Position numbers and translations under genes: made by a program. From positions 36,710,585 to 36,774,584 of the forward strand of contig NC_030850.1 of NCBI RefSeq assembly GCF_000208745.1: DNA of 64,000 nt. The letters run 5' to 3'. The DNA comes from Theobroma cacao (taxonomy: Eukaryota; Streptophyta; Magnoliopsida; Malvales; Malvaceae). This document shows, one piece after another, positions 38,301 through 49,935 of this stretch. The notes under the pieces are model-generated. The model was not told the origin of the DNA. It did no database searches and saw only the letters and a program-made list of their open reading frames with translations. Positions within the stretch are counted from its first letter, which is position 1; every line of letters begins with the position of its first letter.

Positions 38301-39748
38301 AAGTCCTCCATCCGTGTCTTTCCTTTTAGCTGTTGTAAGAAACCCTCTGCCATCCATAGTAGAACCAACTCATCCTTGTCAAATTCGTAGTCCTTTGGAA
38401 ATATAGCGCAATAAGCAAAACATTGTTTCAAATAGAAAGGAAGATGATGGTAGCTCAATCTCAGAGCTGGAAGAATGCCACTTCTTTCTTCTGGTAAATC
38501 CCATATCTTGCTCATCAGTATATCTTCCCATTCTTCTTGAGTTACTTTAGTGCGAAGGAGTCCTCCCAAGGTCTTTGCTGCAAGTGGCAACCCCTTGCAC
38601 TTCCTCACTATTTGCTCCCCGACCACTTTTAAATTTGGGTGTCCATCAAAATTTCCAGCTCGAAGAGCATGCCAGGTGAATAATGACAGACAAGCATCAT
38701 CTGACAGTTCCTTCAAATGGTATGCCTCATTGTTAGCTGTGACAGCTGTGACTGCTGCAACTCTTTTATGCCGTGTTGTCACCAGTATTTTACTTCCAGG
38801 TGCCCCAGCTGCAAAGGGTTTGCATAGAACATCCCAATCCCCATAGTTCTCATTCCAGAGGTCATCTAAAATGATCAAAAATTTTCTCCCAATCAACTTC
38901 TCCTTTAGCCGCACTTGAAGTAAATTTAAATCCTGCGAATTGCCAATATCAGAATCAACAGCATGAAGCACTGTCTTTGTCACCCTAAGAATATCAAATT
39001 CCTCAGTGACACAAGCCCAAGCTCTCAATTCAAATGAAGTCTCAATTCGCTCGTCATGGTAAACTAACTGAGCAAGAGTAGTTTTACCAACTCCTGCCAT
39101 ACCTACAATTGAAACCACACCAACTTCACCTCTACCCATTTCACCACTATCCATCAACATGTCAACAATAGCATCCTTATCGCTTTCCCTACCATAGACA
39201 TGAGGCTCATCAACGAGAGAACTGGTGGGCAGTCTGTGAAGCACTTTTTCACGCCTCCCTCCACTAAACTCCACTAAATTCAAATTATTCTTCAGTACAG
39301 CCAAGTCATGCAATCTTGAAGTAATTTCTTGTATTTTGGAATTCATCTTGGCATTAAACTTAATACCATTTAGATTGAGAGCACTGAAACAAGTTGGGAG
39401 TATTACCTTCCATAACTTACTGGTGCTCGCAGATGGTTGAGCCTGCTCCAATAGCTTGCGTCGTAAAGACTCGGTGGCAAGTTCGTCAACAACATCTTCG
39501 GCATCAAAAGCAACATGTTGTAGATCCCTGAGCCAGAGTTTCACAGCACCACTCGTGGTTTGCTTTTCCTCAGCATCCTGAAGCAAGGCATTGATTTTAA
39601 GCAGCAGGTTCTTCCATTTCTTGATTTCGGCCCAAACTTGCTCCTCCCGTGAGAATTTAAGAAAGTCGGGTGAAGACATCGTTTCTAAGAGGGAGCGGAC
39701 CAACGCAGACAGCATTACATCACTAACGGTCGCCACAATAGCTTCCAT
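35396..39748 (-). CDS. CC-NBS-LRR disease resistance protein (RPP13-like protein 1 type), intact
   Basis: Single-exon frame of 1450 residues from ATG 39748 (MEAIVATVSDVMLSALVRSL). The frame is open five codons further upstream but without an ATG. The order is: Rx-type coiled-coil domain with EDVID-like FDAEDVVDELATE (about 81-93); NB-ARC with P-loop GMAGVGKTT (about 216-224), kinase-2 FLIILDDLW, RNBS-B ILVTTR, GLPLAAKTLGG, RNBS-D CFAYCAIFPKDYEF and MHD motif VMHDLINDLAQ; then about 900 residues of LRRs with the LxIxxCPxLxSLP pattern. The ending CLKEKGAYWPVIAHIP is typical of this clade. All nucleotide-binding motifs are intact, so it is probably functional as an intracellular pathogen sensor. 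It shares its 5' flank with the CNL at 44685-48991. Confidence 0.95.
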   Translation of the reverse strand: MEAIVATVSDVMLSALVRSLLETMSSPDFLKFSREEQVWAEIKKWKNLLLKINALLQDAEEKQTTSGAVKLWLRDLQHVAFDAEDVVDELATESLRRKLLEQAQPSASTSKLWKVILPTCFSALNLNGIKFNAKMNSKIQEITSRLHDLAVLKNNLNLVEFSGGRREKVLHRLPTSSLVDEPHVYGRESDKDAIVDMLMDSGEMGRGEVGVVSIVGMAGVGKTTLAQLVYHDERIETSFELRAWACVTEEFDILRVTKTVLHAVDSDIGNSQDLNLLQVRLKEKLIGRKFLIILDDLWNENYGDWDVLCKPFAAGAPGSKILVTTRHKRVAAVTAVTANNEAYHLKELSDDACLSLFTWHALRAGNFDGHPNLKVVGEQIVRKCKGLPLAAKTLGGLLRTKVTQEEWEDILMSKIWDLPEERSGILPALRLSYHHLPFYLKQCFAYCAIFPKDYEFDKDELVLLWMAEGFLQQLKGKTRMEDLGSQYFNELLSRSIFQQSTSNKARYVMHDLINDLAQSVSDEICSSLDDMDMVEGDKLCTVAEKVRHLSFTRRQYDIRKRFEVLYQMKNLRTLAALPIYTSPWSACCYLAGDVLQKMLRRLSCLRVLCLSCYCINELPNSIGHMKHLRYLNLSRSRIKQLPESVGSLLNLQTLILQGCKELTKLPQVFKNLVNLRVLDLTDTDSLQEMPFGIGNLKNLQILSKFIVGKGIGSAVSELRGLLHLRGELSISGLENVVDIQDASKANLKDKYGLTRLYLQWSQEFLNCRDEEAEMHVLDRLLPHKNLEKLRILFYGGTIFPSWLGEPSLTDLVDLELCNCRNSISLPSLGRLPSLKMLSIAGMARVQKVGLEFYGHISPSVKPFPSLEILRFKSMLEWRCWSSPSQVAEHSGEEFPCLRELVIEDCPKLCGKLPGRVFSLMKLVIKHCPNLEGSSMSFPSLCELNMEDCKEELLRSIVGITSLTTVRAKSMPELQFVQNDIAQFPGTLKFLVISNCIGLTSLWQKGAISLNISCLESLKIKGRSQFVSLAENDQGLSSNLEDLRLLDSCNVWNPPWMMHGLTSLKDLQIESCPNLVFFPELGFLHTLKHLKLKDCRALKSLPSGMMMLNCKINGCPLEELEIEDCHSLTCFPRGRLPTTLKCIRIRYCRDLMSLPEGLMLIDNSASNISLLEILEIVACPSLISFPEGRLPTSLKNLKIWNCSQLEPISDRMLHKNASLESIDVWNCKTLISLPENLHSVTHLTELKFSLCPALRYFPETGMHLPNLRTLEIYNCDNLKSLPNHMLSLTSLRCLSVSECPGLLSIPKGGLPPNLLVLDIWDCQNLKQPMSEWNLHRLAFLRELSIAGGPDAITFPDEKCLLPTSLVCMFISRLQNLQSLSMGLYNLTLLEDLEIVECPKLQRLPKEGLPETLGRLCIRDCQLLNQHCLKEKGAYWPVIAHIPRLEIENTDD

Positions 39749-41435
39749 CTTGTCTTCAAGCAAAAGCAGTGAACTTCCGGCGTTTCTTTTTTCGTCTTCT
39801 CTTGAATACTGGCTCCTACTACTACCTTTCCATCACCAGAAACCGCAAACTCGAACTGCATAATTAAGATTTAAGATTAACAAACGCCTAAGGGAGACCC
39901 GCTGCCGTCTTTAAACAAGAACAGTACTGATCCACGCATAAGCTGAATCAGACTTTCAACTTTACCCAGAAAAAAAATATTTGAAGACAAACAGGAAAGG
40001 AACAAATTCTTTGTAATTTGAGAACCCATTTTTGTTCATTTTTCTGTTGCAGGTTTTACCGAACAGGTCCAAGGGTAAGTGAAACCAACCTAGTGAACAG
40101 GGTGTTGGTAGAAACGTGGTTGAAATGGAATTTAAGACGAATCCTTTTACTAGATATTATTTTGAAAATTTATTTCGTCAAGACACAATTCTTTCCAGGT
40201 CTACAGTCCCATCACTCTTTCAAAAGTTTTCGTCTTTTGATGCCCGGTCAACTAAGCTATGGCTAGAAAACACGAAGAATCTCTGGTTACATTGAACTAA
40301 TCAATGAATTAAAAGAAACCCACAATTCATTGGACAAAATTTTTGACTCCGAGTTACCGTCATTTGAGTGATGGCGAATAGTTCCATCACTTGTGGTACA
40401 TTGGTCGGTTGGTAGTGGTGGAAATTTACCCACTGTGGTGCTCATCTCGTAACCTCAGTCTCTGCTTTCTTGTTCACAGAATTTAACTATGGTCATCGTA
40501 CCAATCGAGTAGATTCTATCTGCTGAGTTAGTAAAGTCATGGACAAGCTCCACTGCCCCCACATTTCGCCAATGGCTGTCAAAAAACCTTGTCAATCACT
40601 TTTGGAAACATGCGTTCTTCGTTGTACACCACGATGACGTTGGGACCGTGGGGCTAAAAAGTCTAGACATGGCATGTGTTTTTCTGACAAGGAATAAACT
40701 AGGAAAAAGTAAGTTACCATCTTGCGTAAGAAACAAAAATCAATTATTGTTCATTTGTTTTTAGTATAGTGATTTTTTTTCTGTATTATGTGTCAACGAG
40801 ATATATCCGAATATTTTGTTTAATAGTAATTGCATATATTTTATATTTTATATTTAAAGGATTAAATTCGAATTTTTTTAAATCAATATAATAAATAAGA
40901 GACATATATGTCTTAATTTAGTGACAGATTATCAATCTTTATCTACATAAATAATTTGGGCTTTGGAGACCAAACCTGTTGTGTGATGGGGCTTTAGAAG
41001 TTCAATCTCTCCACAAATGGGCTTCTCAAGGCCCATTTACCCTGCCTTCATCAGTTGTTGTAGGAGACCGTCCAATTTCTCAAACATTTTTACTATATTA
41101 TTTATCTATTTCTTGTGTTGCGGGGAAGCCTTCCCTTGGCAAATATCAACTATAGTCCATAGGCGTTAGCATATTAGACGTATGAACATCTCTATTTCTG
41201 GACATACAATATGAAGGAATTTGTCAATATCATAATAAAGCAAAATGCAAATAAATTCCAACCAAAAACCAAACAAACAAGGGAGGCAAGCATCATGGTT
41301 ACCGCAATGTCAGAAACCCAACAATCTCTCCCTGTTGCATTCAGAAGTTGAACTGGCAAGCATGAACAGGATCTTGTCAACAGAACCATTGGAGCTTGCA
41401 GCAAGGTTTGATGCAAAACCATGTGAAACAATCCA
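39749..41435. other. Promoter side of intact CNL and 3' flank of the broken CNL
   Basis: About 40730-41060 is similar to 50160-50500 upstream of the next full-length CNL (shared words AATAATTTGGGCTTT, GAGACCAAACCTGTT, GGGCTTTAGAAGT, GGGCTTCTC). About 41190-41500 matches the 3' flank of that CNL at 44205-44590. A short piece at 41118-41148 (AAGCCTTCCCTTGGCAA) looks like the end of the LRR region. No independent gene is present. Confidence 0.6.
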
Positions 41436-43689
41436 CTAAAGGCTTACTGAATACCATGCAAATTCTGTTTCTTTTCCATCATAGTTTACGGCTCCCATAG
41501 TATCTTTTAGAATAGCAGCCATAGTATCTTGAACATCCACCACATTTTCCAACCCCATAACTGAAAGCTCCCCTCGCAGTTGTGACAAGCCCTTCAATTC
41601 GTTAATACCAAATCCATTGTCCTTTGCCACAAATATGAAGATTTTGCAAATGACCCATCCACTGTGGCATCTCTTGTAAATTCTCAGAACCGGAAAGATC
41701 AAGAACATGAAGGTTAATTAGATTCACAATGCCCTGTGGCAACTTAGTGAGTTCCTTGCACCCTTGCAGTATTAATGTTTGTAAGTTGAAGAGAAAACCC
41801 ACTGATTCAGGTAGACAATTAATTCTACTGTGAGATAAATTAAGATACCGTAAATGTTTCAAATGACCAACTGACTCTGGTAGCTTATCAATGCAATAAC
41901 CACACAATCTTAGTACTCTTAAGTGCCTTAGACTTGTTAGCAAGTCCTGCATGACAGGGTCACTTACGTAGCAACAGGTTACCCTAGGCATTGGCAGTGC
42001 TATGAAAGTCCTTAATTTTTCCTGTCGACATAAGCCACTAAATCTTTTTGAAACATCACAATGGTGACAAGTGAATGAGAAATGGCGCATCTTTTGTATG
42101 CTTCCACAGAATTTCCCATCCTGAAACCTATCCTCAATGTTAAAGCATAAGTCCCCGGAAACAGACTGAGCTAGATCATTTATAAGATCATGCATCACAA
42201 ATTGTGTTTCATTAGCACTTACCTGTTGGAAAAATGATCTTGATAGCAATTCATTAAAATATTCAAGACCTAGGTCTTCCATTCGCTTTGCTCCTTCCAG
42301 ATGTTGCAAAAAACCTTCTGCCATCCACAGTTGAATCAACTCATCCTTGTTAAATTTATAGTTCTTAGGAAATATAGAACAATAAGCAAAGCATCGTTTC
42401 AAATGGGAAGGAAGGTGTTGGTAGCTCAACCTTAGAGTTGGAGCAATGCCGCTTACTTCTTCTGGTAAATCCCAAATCCTGCTATTCATAATGGTTTCCC
42501 ATTCATCTTGATTTAATTTGTTGCGCAGGAGTCCTCCCAGGGTCTTAGCAGTTAACGGCAAACCATTGCACTTCCTCACTATTTCTTCAGCAATTACTTT
42601 TAGATTAGGGTAGCCATCAAAGCCTCTTAATCCAAGAGCATGCCAGGTGAACAAAGAGAAACTACCATCATTCGACAATAGCTGCAACTGGTATGACCCA
42701 CAAGTAGTCATTATGGACGCAACACCTTCACTTCGAGTTGTCACAAGTATTTTACTTCCAATTGCCCCTGCTTGGAAGGGTCCACATAGAATATCCCATT
42801 GCTCATTGTTCTCATTCCAAACTTCGTCTAAAACAATCAAGAACTTCTTCCCAGACAGCTTCTCCTTGAGGCTCACCTGGAGTAAATTTAAATCCTTCCA
42901 ATTACAGTTCTCTTGAGTAATAGCCTGCAGAACTGTCTTTGTCACCTTAACCATATCAAATTCTGCCAAAACATTAACCCAAACTCTCACTTGAAACCAA
43001 CTTCCAACTCTTGCGTCATTGTAAACTAGTTGAGCAAGAGTGGTTTTGCCTAGTCCTCCCATGCCCACAATTGGAACCACACCAATACCAATACCCACTT
43101 CACCAGTACTCTTCAAAAGCTGAATAACAGCTTCTTTATCCTTTTCCCTACCATAAATATGAGATTCATTAACAAGAGAAGTGGTGGGCAACCTCTGCTG
43201 TACCACCCTCTCACGCCTTCTTCCACAGTTCGGCCCTAACTTCAAATCCTTCTTCTTCTCAACCAAGCCTTGCAATCTTACAGTAATTTCTTCTATCTTA
43301 GACTCAATTTTGCGTCTGAAATCAGAATCAGTATTTGCATTGAAACCACTAAAGCAAGTCAAGATAAAGTTCAGAAGCACCTTAGAAATACCCGCTGATG
43401 AGTCGGACTCCGCCATTATTTTGTTGCCCAAGGCCTCAGTGGCAAATTCATCAATACAAGCCTCAGCATCGTATGCAAGGTCTCTTAAATCGGTGAGCCA
43501 GTGCTCAACTGGAAGCAATGTCTTTTGCTTTTCCTCCGCATCAGCAATTGCGGTATCGATGTCGTTCATGGGCTTAACCCACTTCTCGAATGGAGAACAA
43601 GTTTGCTCTCGTCGTGCGAAGTTGAGCATCTGAACCTGCAGGGAATTGAACAGAGCAGAGAGCATAGCTTGGTCGTGAAAAGCTGCCAT
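41436..43689 (-). pseudogene. Truncated CC-NBS-LRR gene with frameshift and LRR deletion
   Basis: From ATG 43689 (MAAFHDQAMLSALFNSL) 695 codons are open to TAA at 41602. They carry the coiled coil, P-loop GMGGLGKTT (about 209-217), kinase-2 FLIVLDEVW, GLPLTAKTLGG, CFAYCSIFPKNYKF, VMHDLINDLAQ and the first LRRs. Compared with the neighbour at 44685-48991, about 14 bases are missing near 41633-41640, which shifts the frame. The old frame continues as INELKGLSQLRGELSVMGLE down to about 41505, where LRR coding meets sequence matching the neighbour's 3' flank. The remaining ~600 LRR codons are gone. Kinase-2 has Glu in place of the second Asp, and the EDVID-like motif is altered (DAEACIDEF). It may still be transcribed as a CC-NBS product. 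Confidence 0.85.
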
Positions 43690-44684
43690 GGAGCATGTAC
43701 TGGAGATGAGGATACTGTGCACAAAGACTTTCTTGCCAGTTTCCAGGATAGATGATTAAATCTGAATGCCAAGGTACATTCTAGTATATATCTGTTCAAC
43801 CCTTTTAACTTAGTCCACAAAAGGGTAGCGTCCATGAATGGCGCAAGTGACAAGACAATGACCATTTTTACATTAATTCTTGTTTTGCTTTGTTCCATTG
43901 ATATTTTCCTTGTCTTCGAAACTTCAAAGAAAACATTTTTATTTCACTCAAAATATTAAAGAAAAGAATTTTGTTGCGCTGATTCGTCTCTTGATCAACT
44001 CGACCAATAAGACTACCACGACTCGTCTCTTGGCTGTCGGTTGTCAACCTGTCATTGTCCCTTGAACGGTTGGGCCCTTATGTCCGACAAGTTTTGTTTC
44101 ATTTTGGACAAAACTGGATCCACTTCCTTATTTTTTATAGAAAAAACTAGTATCCATAACCAAGCTTGATTGATACCATACGTACTAGCAAACTAGAGAG
44201 ATGAACATCTCAATTTGAATGAATTGGAATTGTTTTTTATTTTCCAGATGATCCTCATAACTAAAGCTAACTGTAATTTCCAATTTGTTAAAGAAATTGT
44301 GACTTGTCAATATCATAATAAAGCATGGTTATCAGAAACCCAACATTCTCTCCAGTTGCATTCAGAAGTTGGAACTGGCAAGCATGATCAAGATCTTGTC
44401 AACAGGAAAATCTTCAACATAAAAATTCCAAAAAGCAACAGTTGAAAAGATAAGAAATCTACAGAACCATTTCAGCATATAGCAAGGATTGAAGCATAAC
44501 ATTGCGTGAAACAATCACAACAAGCTACTGAATACCATGCAAATTCTGTTCCTTTTTTAAGTTTCAAAGTTTACAGCACCCATCATCTTCTCCATCCTAC
44601 ATAATGAGTGAGAAAGTCCAACACCAGTAAAAGAGGCATCAGAAATTGGTTTTACAAAAGTGAAAACGTAGAGGAGCGAAGGTA
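43690..44684. other. Spacer between broken CNL and frameshifted CNL
   Basis: This holds the 5' flank of the broken copy (43690-44150) and the 3' flank of the next one (44200-44684). The latter shares ACTTGTCAATATCATAATAA, TTGCATTCAGAAGTTG and CTGAATACCATGCAAATTCT, or close forms, with 41190-41470. No gene is present. Confidence 0.6.
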
Positions 44685-47600
44685 TTATATATCCATGACA
44701 TCAATCTCCACGCAAGGAATGTGGGCTATCAAAGGCCAACATGCTCCTTTATCCTTTAAGCATTTTTGTCTTAAAAGTGAACATTCCCTGATACGAAATC
44801 TTCCAAGTGTTGCAGGCAAGCCTTCCCTTGGCAAGTATCTAAGCTTAGGACATTGGGCAACCTCAAAGTCTTCGAGTGAGGTCAAATTTTGGAGCCCCGT
44901 AGATAGGAATTCCAGATTATCAAGTCTTGCAATGAACAGAGAAACTAAAGTAGTAGGAAGTAGACAGTTTTTATCAGGAAACGAAACTATATCTGGTGCC
45001 CCAGCAATGCTTAAGTCTCTTAGATAGCTTAAAGAGTGTAAATTCCATTCCGACATGGGCTCCTTCAGATTTTTACAATCCCATATCTCAAGTAACAACA
45101 AATTAGGCGGAAAACCCCCCTTTGGAAGGCACATGAGATTGGGACAGTCACAAATTGTTAGACATTGAAGTGCAGTGAGGTTTTGCATCTGATTGGGCAA
45201 ATACTTGAGATTGATGCAATTGAAAATGTCCAATTCTCTCAGCTTGGGAAATGGAAGGACTGTCACCGGGAAGGATTCCAAAGATGGACAGTAACCTATA
45301 CTTAATTCCTTCAGACATGTGAGACTGCATAGGCATTTAGGCAATCTTGTCAGATTTTTATTGTTCCATATGCTAATATATTCAAGTGAAGCACCGTTGT
45401 GAAGTGTCCGGTCAAAAATAGGGTCCAACTGCAAGCAATCTGAAATCTTAAGGACCTTAAGGCTGGTAGGTAATTTACCTTCAGGAAAGGAAATGAGAGA
45501 AGAGCAATCAACAATCTCCAAATTCTCAAGAAGAGGCATGTTGCTTGTGCTATTTTCAGTCTGCATCATCCCCTCAGGTAAAGACTGTAAATCATTACAA
45601 TCTCGGATTTTCAGCTTTCTAAGCGAGGTGGGAAACAACCTCGGAAAAGATGTGAGAGGACACCCTTCAATCTCCAACTCTTCAAAACACTCATTGCTTT
45701 TGCAACTAGACATCATCATCCAATCAGGTAGGTACTTCAGTGCTGAACAATTTTTGAGCTTAAGAACTCTAAGTGTGGGCGGCAAACCTGTCCCTGCAAA
45801 GGAGACAAGTTTCGGACAGGACTCAATGTGCAAATTTTTGAGAGACATGAGCCCTTGAAGACCACAAGGCAACTTCTCCCAGTTACCACAATTCGTGTCT
45901 CCAAAGCTGCAAGGTAGATCCTTCTCATTTTCTGCAAATGATGGAAATTGAGAACAACCTTCAATTTTCAAGCACTCAAGACAAGTAATATTGTGTAATC
46001 CAGCTCCCTTATGCCACAAGAACATAGTCCGCTGCAATTAGAAAAAACAAGAGTTTTAAGTGCACCTGAAAACAGTACAATCCCATGTGGCAAACGCATA
46101 ATCTCTGGCATCTTGCTGATTCTCAATGTTGTTAGGGAGGTGAGGTAGAGCATGCCTGTCAGCACCTTCTCATTGCAAGCTTCAATACTTAATTCACAAA
46201 GTGATGGGAGACCTGTAGATAAACCTTCCAAAATTGGGCAATTCCTAACAGTAAGCTTCAAAAGGGAAAAAAGAAAGCTGGGTAACTTCCCAATCAACTT
46301 AGGACAATCCTCTATTAATAGTTCATGGAGTTGAGGAAATTCTTTCCCTGCATCTCCATTAGCTCTATGGGGAGAAAACCAGTTTTCCCACTGCAACATA
46401 TGCTGAAACCATAAAATCTCTAAGGACGGAAAAGGCTTAAAAGAAATAAAGGCATTTCCATAAAACTCAAAATCTACATTTTGGACTTCATTCATGCCTT
46501 CTATGCATAATCTTTTCAGTGAGGGTAATGTCCCGAGTGATGGAAGTGACTTACTTTTTCTGCAATTATGGAGGTTTATGGTAACCATGCTAGCCCATGA
46601 AGAATCACCTAACCAAGATGGAAAACTTTTACCACCATAGAATGAAATTCTAAGCCTCTTCAGATTTTTATGCGGCTGCAGCATGTCCAAAACATGCATT
46701 TTATCTTCATCATTTTGGGAATCAAAAGAATTGCACCTCCATTGCAAATCTAGCCCATCAAGGCTGTTTTTATCCTTCAGAATAGCATTTTTAGCATCTT
46801 CAGTGCCCACCAAATTTTCCAACCCCACAATCGAAAGTTCCCCTCGCAGTTGCGACAAGCCCTTCAATCCTCTAACGCCCTTGTTCTTTCCCACAATGAA
46901 TTTGGGCAGAATCTGAAGCTTTGCTAAATTCCCAATCCCCTGTGGCATCTCTTGTAATTTATCAGTATCAGTAAGATCAAGAACATGAAGGTTAATTAGA
47001 TTAACAATGTCTTGTGGCAACTTAGTAAGTTCCTTGCACCCATGAAGTATCAATGATTGTAAGTTGAAGAGAGAACCCACAGATTCAGGTAATGATTTAA
47101 TTCTAGCATGAGATAAGTTTAGGTACCGTAAATGCTTCAATTGATCAATTGAATATGGGAGTTCGTCAATGCAATAACCACTCAAACTGAGTACTCTTAA
47201 GCATCTTAATCCTGGAAGCAATAGGTGTAAGACATGGCTACTTAAGTAGCAACCAGCTGCCCAAGAAGATGTATAAATTGGCAATGATATAAAAGTTCGC
47301 AGGTTCTTCATTTTATGAAGATAGAAGGCTTCAAATCTTTTTGAAACATCATATTGCTGACGAATGAATGACAAATGGCGAATCTTTTCAGTACTTCCAT
47401 TGCATTTCACATCCTCAAATGTACCTGCAGTGTTAAAGCATAGCTCCCCACAAACAGATTGAGCTAGATCATTTATGAGATCATGCATCACAAATCTTGT
47501 TTCATTACTACTTGACTGTTGGAAAAATGATCTTGACAGTAAGTCATGAAAATATTCAAGACCCAAATCCTCCATCTTTTTTGGTCCTTTAGGCTGTTGC

Positions 47601-48991
47601 AAGAAACCTTCTGCCATCCATAGTCGAACTAACTCATCCTTGTCAAATTCATAGACTTTTGGAAATATGGCACAATAAGTAAAGCATTGCTTCAAGTGGG
47701 AAGGAAGGTGATGGTAGCTCAGCCTCAGAGCTGGAACAATTCCACTCCTATCTTCTGGTAAATCCCATATCTTGCTATTTAGTATGTCTTTCCACTCACC
47801 AGGATCTAGTCTGTTGCGTAGGAGACCTCCCAGGGCCTTACCCGCTAGAGGCAAACCATTGCACCTTCGTACTATTTCTTCAGCAATTTCTTTTAGATTA
47901 GGATACCCACCAAACCCTCTTGATCCAAGAGCATGCCAGGTGAACAAAGACAAACAATCATCATTTGACAATACCTGCAAATGGTATGACCCACAAGTAG
48001 ACATTATGGATGCAACACCTTCACTTCGAGTTGTCACCAGTATCTTACTTCCAATTGCACCGGCTGCGAAGGGTCTGCTGAAAAGATCCCATTGCTCGTA
48101 ATTCTCATTCCAAATGTCATCTAAAACAATCAAGAACTTCTTTCCACATAGTTTATCCTTTAGCCTCAATTGGAGCAAATTTAAATCCTTCAAATTGCAA
48201 CTCTCTAAAGTAACAGCCTGCAGCATTGTCTTTGTCACTCTAACACCATCGAATTCCTCAGAAACACAAATCCAAACTCTCAATTCAAACCAACTTTCAA
48301 CTCTGGCATCATTGTAAACTAACTGAGCAAGAGTAGTTTTGCCCACTCCCCCCATACCAACAATTGGAACCACACCAATTCGACCGACACCCACTGCACC
48401 ACTATCCACCAACAACTCAACAATAGCTTGTTTATCTCTGTCCCTCCCATAAATATGAGATTCATTAACAAGAGAAGTGGTGGGCAGTCTCCGTAGCACT
48501 TTCTGACGCCTTTCCCCAGCATCCTCCACTAAATTGACATCATTCTTCAATGCAGCTATGTACTGCAATCTACCAGTAATTTCCTCTATTTTGGACCCAA
48601 TTTTGCTGCTAAACTTGATTACACTTGGACTGAAACAAGTTGGGATGAATTTCCATACCTTAGAGGTGGCCATCGATGACCCAGGCTCCGCCATCAATTC
48701 CCGCCGCAAAGCCTCAGTGGCTAGTTCATCGATGACATCATCAGCATCGTACGCAACGTCTTTCAAATCGCTGAGCCAATGTTTTACTGCAGGACTCGTC
48801 GTTTGCTTCTCTTCCGCATCGGCAAGCAACGCGTTGATTTGGCGCAACAGCTTCTCCAACTTTTTCAGCTGAGTTAACAGCTGCTCTTGCCTTGCGAACC
48901 TCATCAAGTCAGGAGATGACAATTTGTCAAGAAGGTAATGAAACAGAGAACCGAGAATGGAGTCCATGACACTACCGGCCGCACCTTCCAT
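44685..48991 (-). CDS. CC-NBS-LRR disease resistance gene, full length but with one frameshift in the LRR region
   Basis: From ATG 48991 (MEGAAGSVMDSILGSLFHYL) 1007 codons are open to a stop at 45968. They include the coiled coil with YDADDVIDELATE, P-loop GMGGVGKTT (about 212-220), FLIVLDDIW, GLPLAGKALGG, CFTYCAIFPKVYEF, VMHDLINDLAQ and the first half of the LRRs. At about 46023 the frame is lost: the neighbour reads NCIGLTSLWQKG, while here one base is missing after NCSGL. The next frame carries FLWHKGAGLHNITCLECL to the usual end CLKDKGACWPLIAHIP and stops at 44685. The whole span is otherwise equivalent to about 1435 codons. It is either a recent null allele making a truncated CNL, or an assembly error. 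The frame is open 50 codons upstream of this ATG but does not look like CNL sequence. Confidence 0.85.
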
Positions 48992-49839
48992 CGCGAAGAA
49001 AATACACTGATACAAAGAAAACAAAATTAGTTCTTTTGATTCGTTTTCGCTGTTCTCTGAAACCCCAAAATAGAACATGACGGTTGCAGCTATCCCATGC
49101 TTTCCAGAATCTACCATGAATGCAGATGACAAATTCACCATAACCCAACATTTGTTTCAATGGGAACGAAAACAAAATGCAATCAGATGATCAAAAATTA
49201 CTGAAAACTGATTAGTAAATCAGTAGCAGTATAACAAGAACTTGCCTGAATCGGTCGCACAACTGCCCCTTCAAACGAGAAGTGAAAAAATTCAGACAAT
49301 ACTCTCGATGTGGAATGAAACCAGAGACGACAAACATTTCCGTGGCTTTAAGCCCCCCACTACGACCCCACATTTCGCCGCAGGATTGTGTTACACGATT
49401 ACGCGTGTCATCTCGCACAAGCTTTTCATGGGGTCCCGTCCTTTTTCCTTTTCTGGTCAGATACCTTGACCTCCACCTTTAACCACTCCTGTAAATATGG
49501 GTTACTCGTCGTACGAGGACAACGTTACGTGCGTAAAGTCCTAGACATTGCTATAGTAACTTTGACGGTCCCTTTGAAACCATCCTAATGTCTATCCGTC
49601 GCTACCTTGCTGGTGCAATATTCTTTTGTACGGGTCCACACTGGACGAGCGTACCCTTTAGCACCGATTGTAATTACGTAAATTGATGATGATCATGTGA
49701 TATCATAATTCACTATGATATAATATATTAATATATTATAATTAATAATAATATAATATATTAATTTAATATAATAATATAATTATGATTTTTTTATATT
49801 AGTTTTATGTCAATATTATATGATAAAAAATATTTTTAC

Positions 49840-49935
49840 TGATGATAATTAATTAATTATTAATTACATAAATTTATTTAATTTAAAATTTAAAAAATAT
49901 ATTTAAATAATTTAAGAACTTATTTGAATATTATA
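49840..49935. repeat. Single arm of AT-rich foldback element family
   Basis: The block ATTTATTTAATTTAAAAT ... AATAATTTAAGAACTTATTT matches the right arms of the copies at 54013-54482 and 50970-51515. Its left partner is decayed or absent. Confidence 0.45.

Noticed and set aside
48992..49141. 50-codon upstream extension of the frameshifted CNL
   Set aside because: Its sequence does not resemble CNL N-termini, whereas MEGAAGSVMDSILGS at 48991 aligns with the usual start of these genes.
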